64,000 nt of DNA from Cytauxzoon felis (lineage: Eukaryota > Apicomplexa > Aconoidasida > Piroplasmida > Theileriidae). A model generated the notes under the pieces. The model saw only the letters and a program-made list of their open reading frames with translations. It did no database searches and was not told where the DNA came from. This document shows, in pieces, positions 38,455-49,677 of the stretch. The stretch is from contig JAIQCW010000188.1 of assembly GCA_020283715.1 (NCBI GenBank), positions 119,237-183,236 of the forward strand. Direction: 5' to 3'. Every line of letters begins with the position of its first letter. Within the stretch, counting starts at the first letter, position 1. The position numbers and the translations under genes are program-made.

Positions 38455-40596
38455 ATGACGTACCACGGCGACAAGGCTAGGTTCAATAACCATTATAGGA
38501 GTTCTAATTACGGATATAGAAATGAAGATTCATCATATAGAGATGGGAATAGGAATAAATCCTATTATGGTGACAAGGGTCACAGTTCTAGGTATGATAA
38601 GTATGGCTACGAGTCGGACTCCGCGAGGAGTAGTGATATCCAAGATAGCTATAAAAGTAGGCGTAGAGGTGATTACAGAGAATATAATGAACAACGAAGG
38701 TTAAATAAGAGTTATCATTCTGGTTATAGAGAGTATGATCGTGATGAAAGGTTGCCTGGTGACTCTGATACTGATGGTAGCGCAGACTCTAAGCATAACG
38801 AGAGTGCTAAATACAGTAACGCAGAAGATAATACAACTGAATCGGATGGATATTCTACAATTATTGTGAGAACATTGGATGAAAATGTAACTGAAGATGA
38901 TGTGGATAGATCTATATCGGATATTTCTATAAGAAATGGGTTTTCTCCGCCAAATTCTGTATCTATTAAGACTATACAAAATAATATGGCACAGATGTAT
39001 TATGATTCTAACCAGAATGAGAATTATCCATTTACTCTTTCTATTGAGAGAGTCGCGATTGTTAAATTTCCATCGTCTTCTGCTGCTTCTAAATTTATGA
39101 ATTTTTTAAAGTCTAGGATGTTAAAAATCTCTACAAAGGAGTATTTTGTAGAATTTTATACTATAAATGGTGATGTAGATGATACATCCATTGTAAATAA
39201 CCTAAATGACTCTAATATCCCGGATATGGCTGAGATTACTACGTTGATACAGAAAAAGAAGACATTGATGGATTGGAATTGTCCATCCTGTAGATTTTTA
39301 AACTTTTCAAAGAGATTGGTATGTTTAAGTTGTGGTTTACAGAAGCCTTCTGATGATATACTCGAGTGCCAGAATAAGGCATTAGAAATTGCTGCACTAA
39401 ATCAGGTACAAATGTTACAATCTAATATTGGTGATATTGCCCCTTGGATAATTATAAAGAATATATCAGGTGATGCTGATCCAGCTAAATTAGTTTTATT
39501 TATTTGTAAGAGTATTAATGGTGCTCCTAAAGATCTACAGCGCTGTGTATATTTTATTGATCCTGATGAAAGTACAAGAAAGGGTTTTATGTTTGCACAA
39601 TTTTCAACAACCAATACTATTGAGGCATATATTAATAGTAGAGGTGCCAAAAAGTCAGAGGTTGTCAAGTTCGGAAATACTTACCATCGCATTGATACAG
39701 TAAAGTCTAGAGAGAAACATGTCGCTGAAGAATTGATTAAGAAGGTAAAATTTAATATCTTAAAGGTTAATTATGAATTCAATACTATAACACTCGATAC
39801 TAACTTGACCACAGATGAGAACCCTAAAAGGATTGGAAATAAAGAGGTCAAATCATGTAAAGTTAAGACAGCAACTTTAAATTTATTAGAAGCTGCTGCT
39901 TCATCTAATGATGCAGCTTCAATGTCAATGAATTATCTTAATGAATGGATATGCTCTACAATTCATATACCAACAGGGAAACCAGACACTGCAACTTTTG
40001 TATATGATCCAAATACCGATTATTTCTATTATCATTGTATGGATTTATATTATGATGCTGCTAGTGGATACTATATGTCTATGACTGGTGATTATTATCT
40101 ATGGGATGAAGCATCTAGTTCTCTCAAGGCAGAAAGAAATACTCATGTTGTATCTGGGGTAAATGGGGCATCCAATGTTGAAGGTACAGGTACATCTGGT
40201 CTTAATAATATTGCTGGTGTATTGGCTTCAGCTATTAAAGTAGCTCAGGCATCCAAAGAGAGTGTACAACAATTATCGACAATAAAAGGTGTTACTAAGC
40301 AATCAATAAAAAGTGAAGGCAAACCATCAATTAATCTGGATGATACATTTTCAAGCTCCAAATTTGAAGATGAAGATTCTATGGAGATTGAAGAGGATGT
40401 AATTAAAGGAACCGACACTAAGAGTGATGTCGTATCATCTGAAGGAGCAAAAGTCCCAGAAACTAAAGATCCTATAATCAAGGCATTAAATATTTGTTTC
40501 GTATGTCTACGGTCATTTGATACAATTGAATTACTCGCTAAGCATGAAAAAGAATCTAAATACCATCAGGCGCTACTCTCAAGCGCCCATGCCTGA
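38455..40596 (+). CDS. RBM5/RBM10-like splicing factor
   Basis: A single exon of 713 residues. The N-terminus is Arg/Tyr/Ser/Asp-rich low complexity. It is followed by an RRM-like fold (about 135-215, STIIVRTLDENVTEDDV, VAIVKFPSSSAASKFM), a RanBP2-type zinc finger (about 273-300, DWNCPSCRFLNFSKRLVCL), a second RRM-like region (about 330-400), and an OCRE motif (about 505-560, FVYDPNTDYFYYHCMDLYYD then GYYMSMTGDYYLWD). It ends with a C2H2 finger (about 680-710, ICFVCLRSF...HEKESKYH). This order matches human RBM5/RBM10, regulators of 3' splice-site choice in the A-complex; no G-patch is visible at the end. The start ATG 38455 is the first in the frame. In a genome with such short introns, this protein's targets would be of interest. 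Confidence 0.85.
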   Translation: MTYHGDKARFNNHYRSSNYGYRNEDSSYRDGNRNKSYYGDKGHSSRYDKYGYESDSARSSDIQDSYKSRRRGDYREYNEQRRLNKSYHSGYREYDRDERLPGDSDTDGSADSKHNESAKYSNAEDNTTESDGYSTIIVRTLDENVTEDDVDRSISDISIRNGFSPPNSVSIKTIQNNMAQMYYDSNQNENYPFTLSIERVAIVKFPSSSAASKFMNFLKSRMLKISTKEYFVEFYTINGDVDDTSIVNNLNDSNIPDMAEITTLIQKKKTLMDWNCPSCRFLNFSKRLVCLSCGLQKPSDDILECQNKALEIAALNQVQMLQSNIGDIAPWIIIKNISGDADPAKLVLFICKSINGAPKDLQRCVYFIDPDESTRKGFMFAQFSTTNTIEAYINSRGAKKSEVVKFGNTYHRIDTVKSREKHVAEELIKKVKFNILKVNYEFNTITLDTNLTTDENPKRIGNKEVKSCKVKTATLNLLEAAASSNDAASMSMNYLNEWICSTIHIPTGKPDTATFVYDPNTDYFYYHCMDLYYDAASGYYMSMTGDYYLWDEASSSLKAERNTHVVSGVNGASNVEGTGTSGLNNIAGVLASAIKVAQASKESVQQLSTIKGVTKQSIKSEGKPSINLDDTFSSSKFEDEDSMEIEEDVIKGTDTKSDVVSSEGAKVPETKDPIIKALNICFVCLRSFDTIELLAKHEKESKYHQALLSSAHA

Positions 40597-40704
40597 TGTT
40601 GAATCCATACACAAGTTAATGAATTTCAAACCTTTAAACATATTTAAATTAATCTTAATCTATTAAAATGTAAATTTATATTCATCAGTTAACATGTAAT
40701 TTTC

Positions 40705-41926
40705 ATGGATGAGGATAAGAACCCGCCCGAGGTGGTCAAGATAGACCCAGGGGGCCAAGATAGAAAAGGTGTATACAACCAAGCTGATGAGTTGAATGTC
40801 AACGAAAATGCCATTGTATTTATACTCGATCTTAGTCCCATGGCATGGGTTAACGGTATATACCCATTCAAAAATGATAAAGTACATAAATTAACGCTAT
40901 ATAACATATATAATATCTTAATTAAGCTCTTGAAAGCTTATGCTTTCATGTCTATACAAAATAGATGTTGTATCATTGGTACTCATAACGCTGGATGGTA
41001 TGTTAGACAATCTAGAAATCATCAACCCATCTACAGTAAAATACTCTATGAAGGTTTAATATTTAACAACTGGTTACCTTCATGTTTTAAAGGTGAAGAT
41101 TCACAGGATAAACATGTTGAAGCTACAATTATACATGTTTGGAATAAAATTATCGAGTTTATCACCAGCGCTGCTTCCACTCCACCATCAGACCCGCAAT
41201 TAACTGCTGCATTATCAATGGGACTATTACGTTCGACGACTTTTATATAGAAATTCATTATTCTTTAGATTTAAATCGATTGAAATTATCGAGGATGGGC
41301 TTTGGTAGGAAAATTGTAATATTCGATGCCTCAAGTAGCGAAGGCTATAGGTCACAGTACATTGGCCTCATGAATATCGCATTTACTGCTTCTAAAAATG
41401 TATGTCGACATTTATCATATTGCCAACTGATATAATTCATCCATATAGAATATAACAATAAATACCTGTGCTCTAGGTCAATCATCTGTACGTTCCATCT
41501 TTCTAAACCTAATTAACATCTCCTCCTTAGAAGGTACTAGAGCAATTATGCCATATAACAAATGCTAAATATTTTGTACTGTCTGAAATATTCCAAGGTG
41601 ATGATGATCTTTCACGCTTTGATGAATCCATTTTCCAATTATTAATTGTATGTCTCGACTCTATACATTTTATATACCTTTAGTTTTGGTTTCTACCCTC
41701 GGAGAGCATTTCAAATTTACTCTCTACACAGATGCCATTTGAATTTAGCAATACTGTAGTTTGTTATTGTCATTATAAAACTGTAGAAATATCATTCCTT
41801 TGCCCTTGTTGCTTCGCAGGTTCGTTGTATGATGCCCATTATCTATCCATCTTCAGTCTATTGTTCCGAGAGAGATGATGGTGGAAGATATCGCACTATA
41901 TGCTTCATATGCAAGTTAGTTGAATG
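40705..41926 (+). CDS. TFB4: TFIIH core subunit TFB4/p34
   Basis: From ATG 40705 the protein starts with a vWA-like fold typical of p34: NAIVFILDLSPMAWV, then ALSMGL, GRKIVIFDASSSEGYRSQYIGLMN and KVLEQLCHITNAKYFVLSE. The C-terminus is a zinc-binding domain, VVCYCHYKTVEISFLCPCCF ... YRTICFICK, as in TFB4. Together with p44 this subunit supports XPD/XPB activity in transcription initiation and nucleotide excision repair. The first exon joins the second through a candidate 20-nt intron (gttcgacgacttttatatag, about 41240-41259), which keeps the frame from GLL into QIHYSLDL. Other introns are 36-50 nt. The stop is TGA at 41924-41926. Confidence 0.9.
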
Positions 41927-42267
41927 ATATGATCATATTAACTCGTAGCTCACGACTAACCAGAAAAATTGCCAAGCAGAAAATATCATCCGATATTGAC
42001 TTTCATAATTAAGGGAAGATTATAATATTGGATTAAGACAATCGTCAGGCAATAGATGGTCATCATTAGACATCACTCGACTATTATAGTTCAAGCGAGT
42101 TTCAATAACCAACTCTGGACTTAATCGCACAAGTATACTCGATTGACGTCACTATACAATGTCACATAATTCATACCTCACTCATCATCAATAAACTATG
42201 ACAATTTAAAACGTCATACAAGTTAAATATCTAATACTTTCATGGATGTATGCATCAAATTAGTGTG
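41927..42267. other. intergenic region between convergent TFB4 and ERD2
   Basis: About 340 bp between two convergent stops, so it should hold both 3' ends. I see no open frame, repeat module or RNA-like structure that I could support. Confidence 0.45.
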
Positions 42268-43028
42268 TTATACGTCGCCAGTGAATGGGAGAACGAGTTT
42301 CCTTCCGTACCATTTAGATTTAGCAAAATAGTAAAAGAAATCAACATATAGTGCGGTCTGAATAATACCAGCGGTCCAACAAACACCACAAAAGTAGGAT
42401 GGTTTCTCAAAGAAATAGCGATAGAACCAATTCATTATATAAAGTGCCCTATATAAACCCATTGTAACAACATAATGTGATGTAATATTCTCGACTTCAC
42501 GTTGTTGATATAGCATCGTCAGTTGTGGTATTATCGCGACACTCTCCAACCATATAGAATAAGTCCATAATACATCAACAATTGTATACTTGTGAGCAGT
42601 GAGTAATGATAATGCTATAGAAATTATAATAGAAAAAAAAAATTTTTATATTAAAATACCTAATACAGGTCCAAGTATATATTTTTCATAAGGGAATTTA
42701 TCAATCTTCCTATTATAAGTCTGTGATATAGGAGGACGATAACGTATTAAATAAATTGAATAAGCTGTAATACCAATAAATAAAATTTTCATTATAGTAT
42801 TATAAAAACTAATAAAATATAAAAATAAATCGATATATCTAATTTAAATAAAAATGATATGAAGTAGACATATATAAAATACCTGAAAACAAATACCATC
42901 AAATATAACTCCTGCATCCTACATGATATACCCAAACAATTTTTAGATACTTTCAACTTCAATACTAGAATTGCCAAACTTAATAAATGGCACATATCAC
43001 CAGATAAACGAAATATATTCATAGACAT
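42268..43028 (-). CDS. ERD2: ER lumen protein retaining receptor (KDEL receptor) ERD2
   Basis: Three or more exons from ATG 43028 ([17 protein letters not shown]) to 42268. Family signatures are the N-terminal [24 protein letters not shown], then [65 protein letters not shown] and KLVLPF. Seven membrane segments are expected, as in other ERD2 proteins. The protein returns escaped ER residents from the Golgi by binding their C-terminal tetrapeptide. Length is about 220 residues, normal for the family. Two introns of about 40 nt interrupt it. Confidence 0.93.
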
Positions 43029-43314
43029 TGTGAATAATTAGTAAAAACAATCATCAATTTATATATAATAAATATATCATTATATTAATCTCATAGTAGA
43101 ATATATCTCATACATTCCATACGCTATTCTCAACAATCAATCTATTATAAACCTATAGTGAAATTACAATTTATTCTAACGAATCCCATAACCATCATAT
43201 ATAATAACTACACCCAACATATAAGTGTGATGTCGATTAATACTCACATATACATATACAAATCAACACATTAACATCTATATCACTGTAATTAATCTAA
43301 ATTTATAATACAAT

Positions 43315-46300
43315 TTAAAATAATACACTCTTAGTCGACATCTCCTCCAAAAACTCAATCACCGGTCCTATAAACCAAACAGATGGCCACAATCCTATGT
43401 ATATATATATAAACTGTTAATAATATGTAATCTACCATGACTAAAACTAAAATCTAAAGGTACCTGCCACCTTGTATTCCACTCGAGGTCCAATCCACCT
43501 CTTCTCCATTTCATCCTCTCTTCGTCTTGCAGACAGCTCTCCACCTGAAGTCTTTCCACTCGCCGTGGTGGCCTCTTCCATTTATCTCCCCCTCCGCTTC
43601 CCTGAGATCAGCTACGGGTAGTCCACTTGGGGTCCAATAACTACATTCGCCACGATCTCTGGGAGTGGCTTTACTCTTTAGAGATAGGTAATTGAAAGAG
43701 CTGACGGCAGGATGAAGAGAGGTGGATTGTACATCAGGTGGAAGAGGAACATAGATTGATATACATATGGTAGAGTTGGTTGAATTGTGGGTGTATATTT
43801 TAACTTACCGCTGAGGAATGTTGAGTATCCTCCGGATCTTGAGACGTAGTAGACAATATTTGGATTCCTATTGTATTGTAAGTGATATAATCATTAAACA
43901 AACTTTAGAACATTAAATATATCGATATCTGACCAATTGAATAATGAGTTATCCATAGAGTATAAAAATAGTGTCGGTATATTAATCTTGTCCAGATTAT
44001 TGTTTATTTTATTTATATTCTTTCTGTAGTAGGTGTTTATAGCATTACTGATATATTTAGATGAATATTCATCCCTTAACCTTGTAGGAAACTTTATCTG
44101 ATTAGTTGTTGAAGTGGACATATGTAATGATGAATATGGTTCAACTTTCTTTGAAGATAAATGGGGTAAATTAGATGTTTGTTGTACTGGTGATGATGAT
44201 GGATAATGTAATTTCGATACTGATGTAGTTGTAAGCTTTGATGTATCATCACCTATTTTAATCTTAGTATCTATTCTTCTATTAATTCTTATATATACTG
44301 GTGATTCAGATATACTTTTCATCTTATTCCTTCCATCATTTACAAACTTATCTATATTATGTCTTGATATCGATAAAATACACAATTTAAAATCTATTGA
44401 TGATTTTGCCCCATATCTTTTAAAATATAAATCCCCATAATTAACAAATGAGTCATTTTCCATATCTGTATAAGATTGATTATATATTTTATGTAATAAT
44501 GATATGATATTATCGATTTTATTATTTATTATTGAATCTTTAATAAAATTATATTTAAATAACCATATTTTAATATATAACTTCTTTAATATATTATAAT
44601 TCATTAATATACTACTATAATGACAACATCGAAATATGGGGCAATCTTTCTTCAATTCTTTATTAGCCTTCTTACAATGTATCTGATTAAATAAACCCCA
44701 TAATTGTGTAATGAATGTGGTGATACAGAATTTTTTGTATAAATTTGTAGCATTATCATTGGCAGAGGGTAGATTATATAATATATTATTTGTTGGTTTT
44801 AAATTTAAATTTATACATGCAACCGCTGAAATTTTACTTTTATTTGAATTTGCACCCGAATTTTTACTCTGTGGGAACACCACATTTGTCTCAATTTTAT
44901 AATCCCCATTTAAATTCTCATCATTATTCTGTAAATTCCCTCTCAATTGATTACTATCTAAATTCAATGATCTATAATCCATTGTACTTTTATATGTACC
45001 CGTATCATCATCTGCAACACCACTTATTGAAGATAATGGGGTTATTTTACCCTCTTTGCACAATAAAATCCCAAGATCAGTGTAATCATCATCCGTATGT
45101 GGGGTATTATGGGGTGATGATAATATATATTCTAATAATATATTTGATCCAAATGATATACCAATAGTAACAATAGGTAAATCAGGAAATTTCTCTGATA
45201 TTTTATCAATAGCACAATCTAAATCTATAATGACATCACTATAAAGTGATACAGGAAAACATCTTAACCCAATCAATCCTGGGAATGCTTCATTGGCCAT
45301 GCCCAAATTAACATTCAAATGTACATGTACACATATAAAACCATTCTGTATAGCATCATTTATCAAACTCCTAATTGTTGGGACAAATGGGGGTTCATCA
45401 CAAAGCCCCTCATTATCATTGTGATAAAAATCCCAACATCTGCCACATAATTCATTATTATCCCCACTTTCATCATTATGCCTTACTCTATCGTAGTTAC
45501 ACTTACAAACCACAGGTTGATAACATATGGAATATGAAACATTCACATCACCAACAATTACCATTACACCGCGAACAATTTTTGGATGAGGAAGAGAAGA
45601 AAATGTAACATTAGACCCATCTCCACTGGGATTTAAACCTCCATCTTTAATACCAGTACCAGCCTCAGAACGTCCACTCTCTTCACCCCTCTCAATATAA
45701 CCATCAACTCCACTACGCTTAGTTACATCATTCAATGAACTTGGAGACTTGGCATCTATTCGACCACCATCATTGAATAAATCAAAATCTAGAAATTCAT
45801 AATCTCCACTATTAGTCCTTGAGTTCTCAGCACTTCTTCTACCAATGGAATCTGATCTCACAGACTTTATCAAATCATCAACTCTAGTACTAAATGCCTT
45901 CTTGGGGTGAATATCACTGGTATTCGAAGTAGAATAATCGTCAAACCTTGGTAAATTACACCTCGAACACTTGGGTACTATCCATCTAGGCATGTACCAA
46001 TCCAATACAACTACAGCACCATTATGACCTTCAATCACCTCCCTCAAAGTAACAGTAGCCTGGGACCTGAAAATTTTAGAAAATAGAAACGTCCTTAATA
46101 TTAGAGAACATATATAAGAATTTATGCCGTAGAGCAATCGCAGGACGAAATTTTTAGTGCTAGAAGCATAAAATGTCAATCTCCTGTACAAAATTTCAAT
46201 CTTACAATATAAAATCAGATAAATCCATTGAAAATACGATGAAAACATATAAATAGTAGGTCTATATGTCCTTCCAATTGTCTTGAACTTATTCAATATC

Positions 46301-46533
46301 GGAGGAAGAACAGGGCCAGTGTAATACGCACAGACAGGAGAGACATATCCTAACTCATAATAAAGCCAAAAAGTACCAATCAATATCAAAATTCCATAAA
46401 ATAAAAAGTATCTTACATTAAAACTATTAAAAATCTGATTTATAATAGGTATATTTATTAAATTCCTATAGATAAAGCGATGGTAAACTCTACTGAATCC
46501 ATCGTACAATACATTGCGATAATACAACAACAT
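43315..46533 (-). CDS. ABHD1/3-like alpha/beta hydrolase with N-terminal membrane segments
   Basis: One very long exon (about 43920-46533) and two short ones encode roughly 900 residues. The N-terminus has hydrophobic segments (FLFYGILILIGTFWLYYEL) suggesting membrane anchoring. The hydrolase core shows the nucleophile elbow TIGISFGSNILLEYI (Ser in G-x-S-x-G) and the strand INIPTLFLYSMDNSLF. The late exons give NPNIVYYVSRSGGYSTFLSG (the His-bearing position of the family GGH is replaced by GGY) and GLWPSVWFIGPVIEFLEEM. The missing His may affect catalysis or be supplied elsewhere. Compared with ABHD1/3 (about 400 residues) it is stretched by low-complexity inserts. The final intron (43395-43808) carries a dispersed repeat. 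Start is ATG 46533. Confidence 0.8.
43395..43808 (-). other. repeat-bearing 414-nt intron of the ABHD-like gene
   Basis: The donor gtaagtt follows CTCAGCG and the acceptor acatag precedes GATTGTGG on the minus strand. The join gives FLSGLWPSVWF in frame and completes the hydrolase domain, so the insert is removed by an otherwise normal intron. Confidence 0.82.
43474..43750. mobile_element. dispersed modular repeat, copy 3 (intronic)
   Basis: Modules in order on the plus strand are: CCACTCGAGGTCCAATCC, GTCTTGCAGACAGCTC, CCACTCGCCGTGGTGGCCTC, the TTCCCTGAGATCAGCTACGGG module, CCACTTGGGGTCCAATAAC, GCCACGATCTCTGGGAGTGGC, CTTTAGAGATAGGTAATTG, GAGCTGACGGCAGGA, and the terminal ACATCAGGTGGA. This is one of the clearest complete module orders. 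Confidence 0.82.
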
Positions 46534-46702
46534 GGTAGTAATTCCAAATTAATTAATATTAATTAGGCCAACATTATAAATAATACACATTTTTAATGGA
46601 TTTTTAACCATATATATTAACATTTAATCTCATTGATGGTGTAGTGTCTAATCTAGGTTGGATAGACCTTAGTTAGAATTATAGTAACACAGTAACTTCA
46701 AG
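46534..46702. promoter_or_regulatory. divergent promoter region, ABHD-like / ROMO1
   Basis: About 170 A+T-rich bases between two divergent starts. Both promoters should be here; nothing specific is visible. Confidence 0.4.
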
Positions 46703-47478
46703 ATGACATGGTAAGTAAATTTTGAAGTTTCGTTTTTAAAATTTCTTATATTTGTAGGGATATATTTTCAAAAATATTTAATAGCGGTAATGATAATAAA
46801 CATACATCCATATATGATGATAAAGTACCTCCGCCACCTTCTGGTGCATTCGCTCCCCCTCCAGGTATTTTCAACTTATACTATTGAGTATGTATATTAT
46901 TAGAACGCCCTAAATGGTTTGGATTCTCTAGCAATACTGATGCAGATGATGGAACGTTCAAAGGTTTTACACCACCACCTAAAGTTAAAGGTATTTATAA
47001 TTATAATCCTCTAATTACATTCTTCAGTTGATGTAAATTACGAATCTGACGACTACTCCAACTATCTGTAAGACAACACTGAAGTATATCATGACAACCT
47101 CAGGATGGACGATAAATCTGGGCTATATAATAGATCAGAACAAATTGTCAATAAATTATTTAAAACTCCACGCGCTAATAATTGTTTTGAAAGTGTTAAA
47201 ATGGGATGGAAAATGGTATGTTATAATTGAATCCAACTTTTATACACCTATTAGGGTGGTGCTGTTGGTGGTATATTTGGTACATTGACTGGTCTCTATA
47301 CTTCGTTACGTCATCGCAACCTTATGATTTTACCTGTATCTGCGGTTTGTTTATCATTTACCCAATATTTTATATACTCAGATTGGTGGAGCCATAAGTT
47401 TCGGATTCTTTCTAGGTTTGTAAAAAAAATCCCCACTCAATCATAACTTCAGGCTGTGGAATGCTTGTACGATGTTAA
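46703..47478 (+). CDS. ROMO1/Mgr2-family mitochondrial inner-membrane protein
   Basis: Seven small exons from ATG 46703 ([14 protein letters not shown]) to TAA 47478. The C-terminal part matches ROMO1/Mgr2: [36 protein letters not shown], then the ending [13 protein letters not shown], where the family ends in a Gly-rich helix and an Ile-Arg-Cys. Two Gly-rich membrane helices are evident. The N-terminus is Pro-rich ([15 protein letters not shown]) and is an extension beyond the usual 80 residues. Mgr2/ROMO1 couples and gates the TIM23 translocase. The 36-nt intron starting gtaagacaac removes an in-frame TAA and joins YSNYL to MDDKSGL. Introns elsewhere are 37-40 nt. Confidence 0.8.
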
Positions 47479-47520
47479 ACCATTGAATGAATCGATTTTA
47501 CATCCAATATTAATACAAAT

Positions 47521-47786
47521 TCTTCCACCTGAGGTTACAACCACTGTTCCGCTTCCACCTGAGTCGTCTTACCACTCGCCGTGGTGGCCTCTTCTATTTA
47601 CATCCCCTTCCAGCTCCCATAGATCGCTTCCAGGTTCCACTTGAGGTCCAGTGACTATACTTCCGCCACGATCTCCGGGAGTGGCTCTACTCTTTAGAGG
47701 AAGGTAATTGGAGGAGGGCTCCACGGCTAGTGGGAACAGAGGTGGGATTGGACCTCAGGTGGAGGCGAGTGGAAGGAGGGGTGGAT
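47521..47786. mobile_element. dispersed modular repeat, copy 4 (intergenic)
   Basis: The copy begins TTCCACCTGAGGTTACAACC and ends TGGACCTCAGGTGGA. Inside are CCACTCGCCGTGGTGGCCTC, CCTTCCAGCTCCCATAGATCGCTTCC, CCACTTGAGGTCC, GCCACGATCTCCGGGAGTGGC and CTCTACTCTTTAGAGGAAGG. It fills the space between ROMO1 and the proteasome alpha3 gene, 28 bp from the latter's stop, so it may overlap that gene's 3' UTR. Confidence 0.82.
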
Positions 47787-47813
47787 AAAATAAAGTGGTA
47801 AATTCGTTCGAGT

Positions 47814-48663
47814 TTAGTTGGTATCTTGTGTTTTGGGTGTTTCGGTAGCGATTGTGGAGAGTAGTGTACTGATTTTATCTTCTTTAAGCATTTCGACTGT
47901 GGGTGATCCTTTAGTGTAATCATCAATTGATAATATACCGACTTCAATTTTATCAGCTTGTGGTAATGATGAATCCATAGCTTTAGTTAATACACGTATA
48001 GCTAATTTAGTAGCTTCTTCTAATGATAAATCTTCTTTCCATTCCTAATAATGTATATATAACAAACTATAATCTGTATCATACCTGTTTCAGTATTGAT
48101 TGTGCTGATTGGCTATTCATTCCTATAGCTGTAGCTTTCCAGCCAGAGTAATTCCCTGATGGATCTGTATGGTATAGTTGGAATCCTAGATTAACATCCC
48201 AACCAGCGAACAAAAAACTGACACCAAATGGTCTTAAACCACCAAATTGTGTATAACTCTGAGGAAATTTTTAATAATTTTATTGTTATAAATGATAGAA
48301 ACATACCTGTTTAAGATCACAGATTTGTACGATATGTTGTTCAACACCTTGAGGTTCACCATAGGAGTAGCGATGACGTTGAGCATATAATTTACACATA
48401 TTTATCAAGACGGTAGCATCAGCTGTAAGTCCAGCTACAGCGCAAAATATATGCGAGTCTAATTTATATAATTTTTCATTAATCTTACCAGGATCCAATA
48501 ACTTAGAGCTGATTGGTTTATCAGCAGCTAATACTACACCTTCATTACATAATACTCCTACAGTTAGACTGGCATTATTTATAGCCTCAAGGGCATATTC
48601 AACTTGATACAATCGACCTTCTGGTGAAAATGTGGTAGTACGAGAATCATATCTCCTAGACAT
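47814..48663 (-). CDS. 20S proteasome alpha subunit type 3 (PSMA4-like)
   Basis: ATG 48663 gives [28 protein letters not shown], the N-terminal signature of alpha subunits; the SRRYDSRTT...[10 protein letters not shown] form is that of PSMA4/Pre9 (alpha3). Three exons follow. Other matches are [50 protein letters not shown] and the [19 protein letters not shown] block. The product is an essential, non-catalytic ring subunit of the 20S core. It lies divergent from the alpha4 gene with 141 bp between start codons. Confidence 0.93.
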
Positions 48664-48804
48664 TATATAAAATCAATGGGTATAAATATTACAAGTATAA
48701 ATGAGGGAATTTTATAGTAATTTGATGAGATAATATAATAATGTTCCCCCATGAGGGTGTCATGTGGTTAGAATAATTATAAATTTACGTATATAAATTT
48801 AAAA
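48664..48804. promoter_or_regulatory. bidirectional promoter of two proteasome alpha subunit genes
   Basis: The 141 bp lie between the start codons of the alpha3 and alpha4 subunit genes. Their products occur in equal numbers in the same ring, so shared control is sensible. The sequence holds a G/C-bearing stretch (TGTTCCCCCATGAGGGTGTCATGTGG, at 48740-48765) that stands out from the A+T background and contains the inverse pair CCCC(C)AT/ATGAGGG. It is a candidate regulatory site. Confidence 0.55.
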
Positions 48805-49677
48805 ATGAGTTATGATAGGGCTATAACTATATTTAGCCCGGATGGGCATTTGATGCAAGTTGAATATGCAATGGAAGCTGTAAAAAGAGGTGGATGTGTT
48901 GTAGGTGTCAAATCTAAGGATATAGTCGTTATTGCGGCTGAAAAAAAATCTGTAACTAAATTACAAAATCCAAGGTATAATAAAATTTTTAAATTAAAAA
49001 AATTTTTTATAGGTGTAATAAAAAAATTTTACAATTGGATGAAAATATTGCAATGTCTTTTGCAGGTCTTAATGCTGATGCTCGAGTCATTGCTAATAAA
49101 GTGGGTATACTATCATTACATCATCTATAATAACCTATAGACAAGGCTAGAATGCCAAAGGTATAGATTAAACACCGATGAATCCGCTACTGTAGGATAT
49201 ATCGCCAAATACATCGCCAGAATGCAACAGGTTTATAAGATTCTCTAATATATTCATATATTTTTATTATAGAAATACACACATAGAGGCGGTGTCAGAT
49301 TATTTGGTGTCTCTTTATTGATATTTGGTTTCGACTCCTCTGGGAACCCAGGGCTATTCCAGACTGAACCATCTGGGATCTATTCATCATGGAAAGCACA
49401 ATCCATAGGAAAAAATTCAAAGGTAAATGATTTATAATTGAAGTGTATTTAAATTTTATAGCATGTACAAGAATACTTAGAAAAGGCTTATAAAGATGAT
49501 TTAAGCGCTGATGAATCAATTCTATTAGCCATCAAAGCCATTTTCGAAGTTGTTGAAGTCTCTGCCAAAAGCATCGAAGTCGCTGTACTTATGCCCAGTG
49601 GTATGAAATTTCTAGAAGAGGAAGAAATCGAAGAAATCGTCAAACAATTAAATCAAGAAAAACAATCAAATAACTAA
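48805..49677 (+). CDS. 20S proteasome alpha subunit type 4 (PSMA7-like)
   Basis: ATG 48805 gives [29 protein letters not shown], the PSMA7/alpha4 signature. About five exons follow: [18 protein letters not shown], then (after the intron) [69 protein letters not shown] and [10 protein letters not shown]. The C-terminus [18 protein letters not shown] is acidic then mixed, as in this subunit. Non-catalytic ring component of the 20S proteasome. Introns are 30-40 nt. Confidence 0.93.

Noticed and set aside
47040..47110. Premature stop TAA in the ROMO1-like gene
   Set aside because: A 36-nt intron (gtaagacaac...aacctcag) removes it and keeps the frame.
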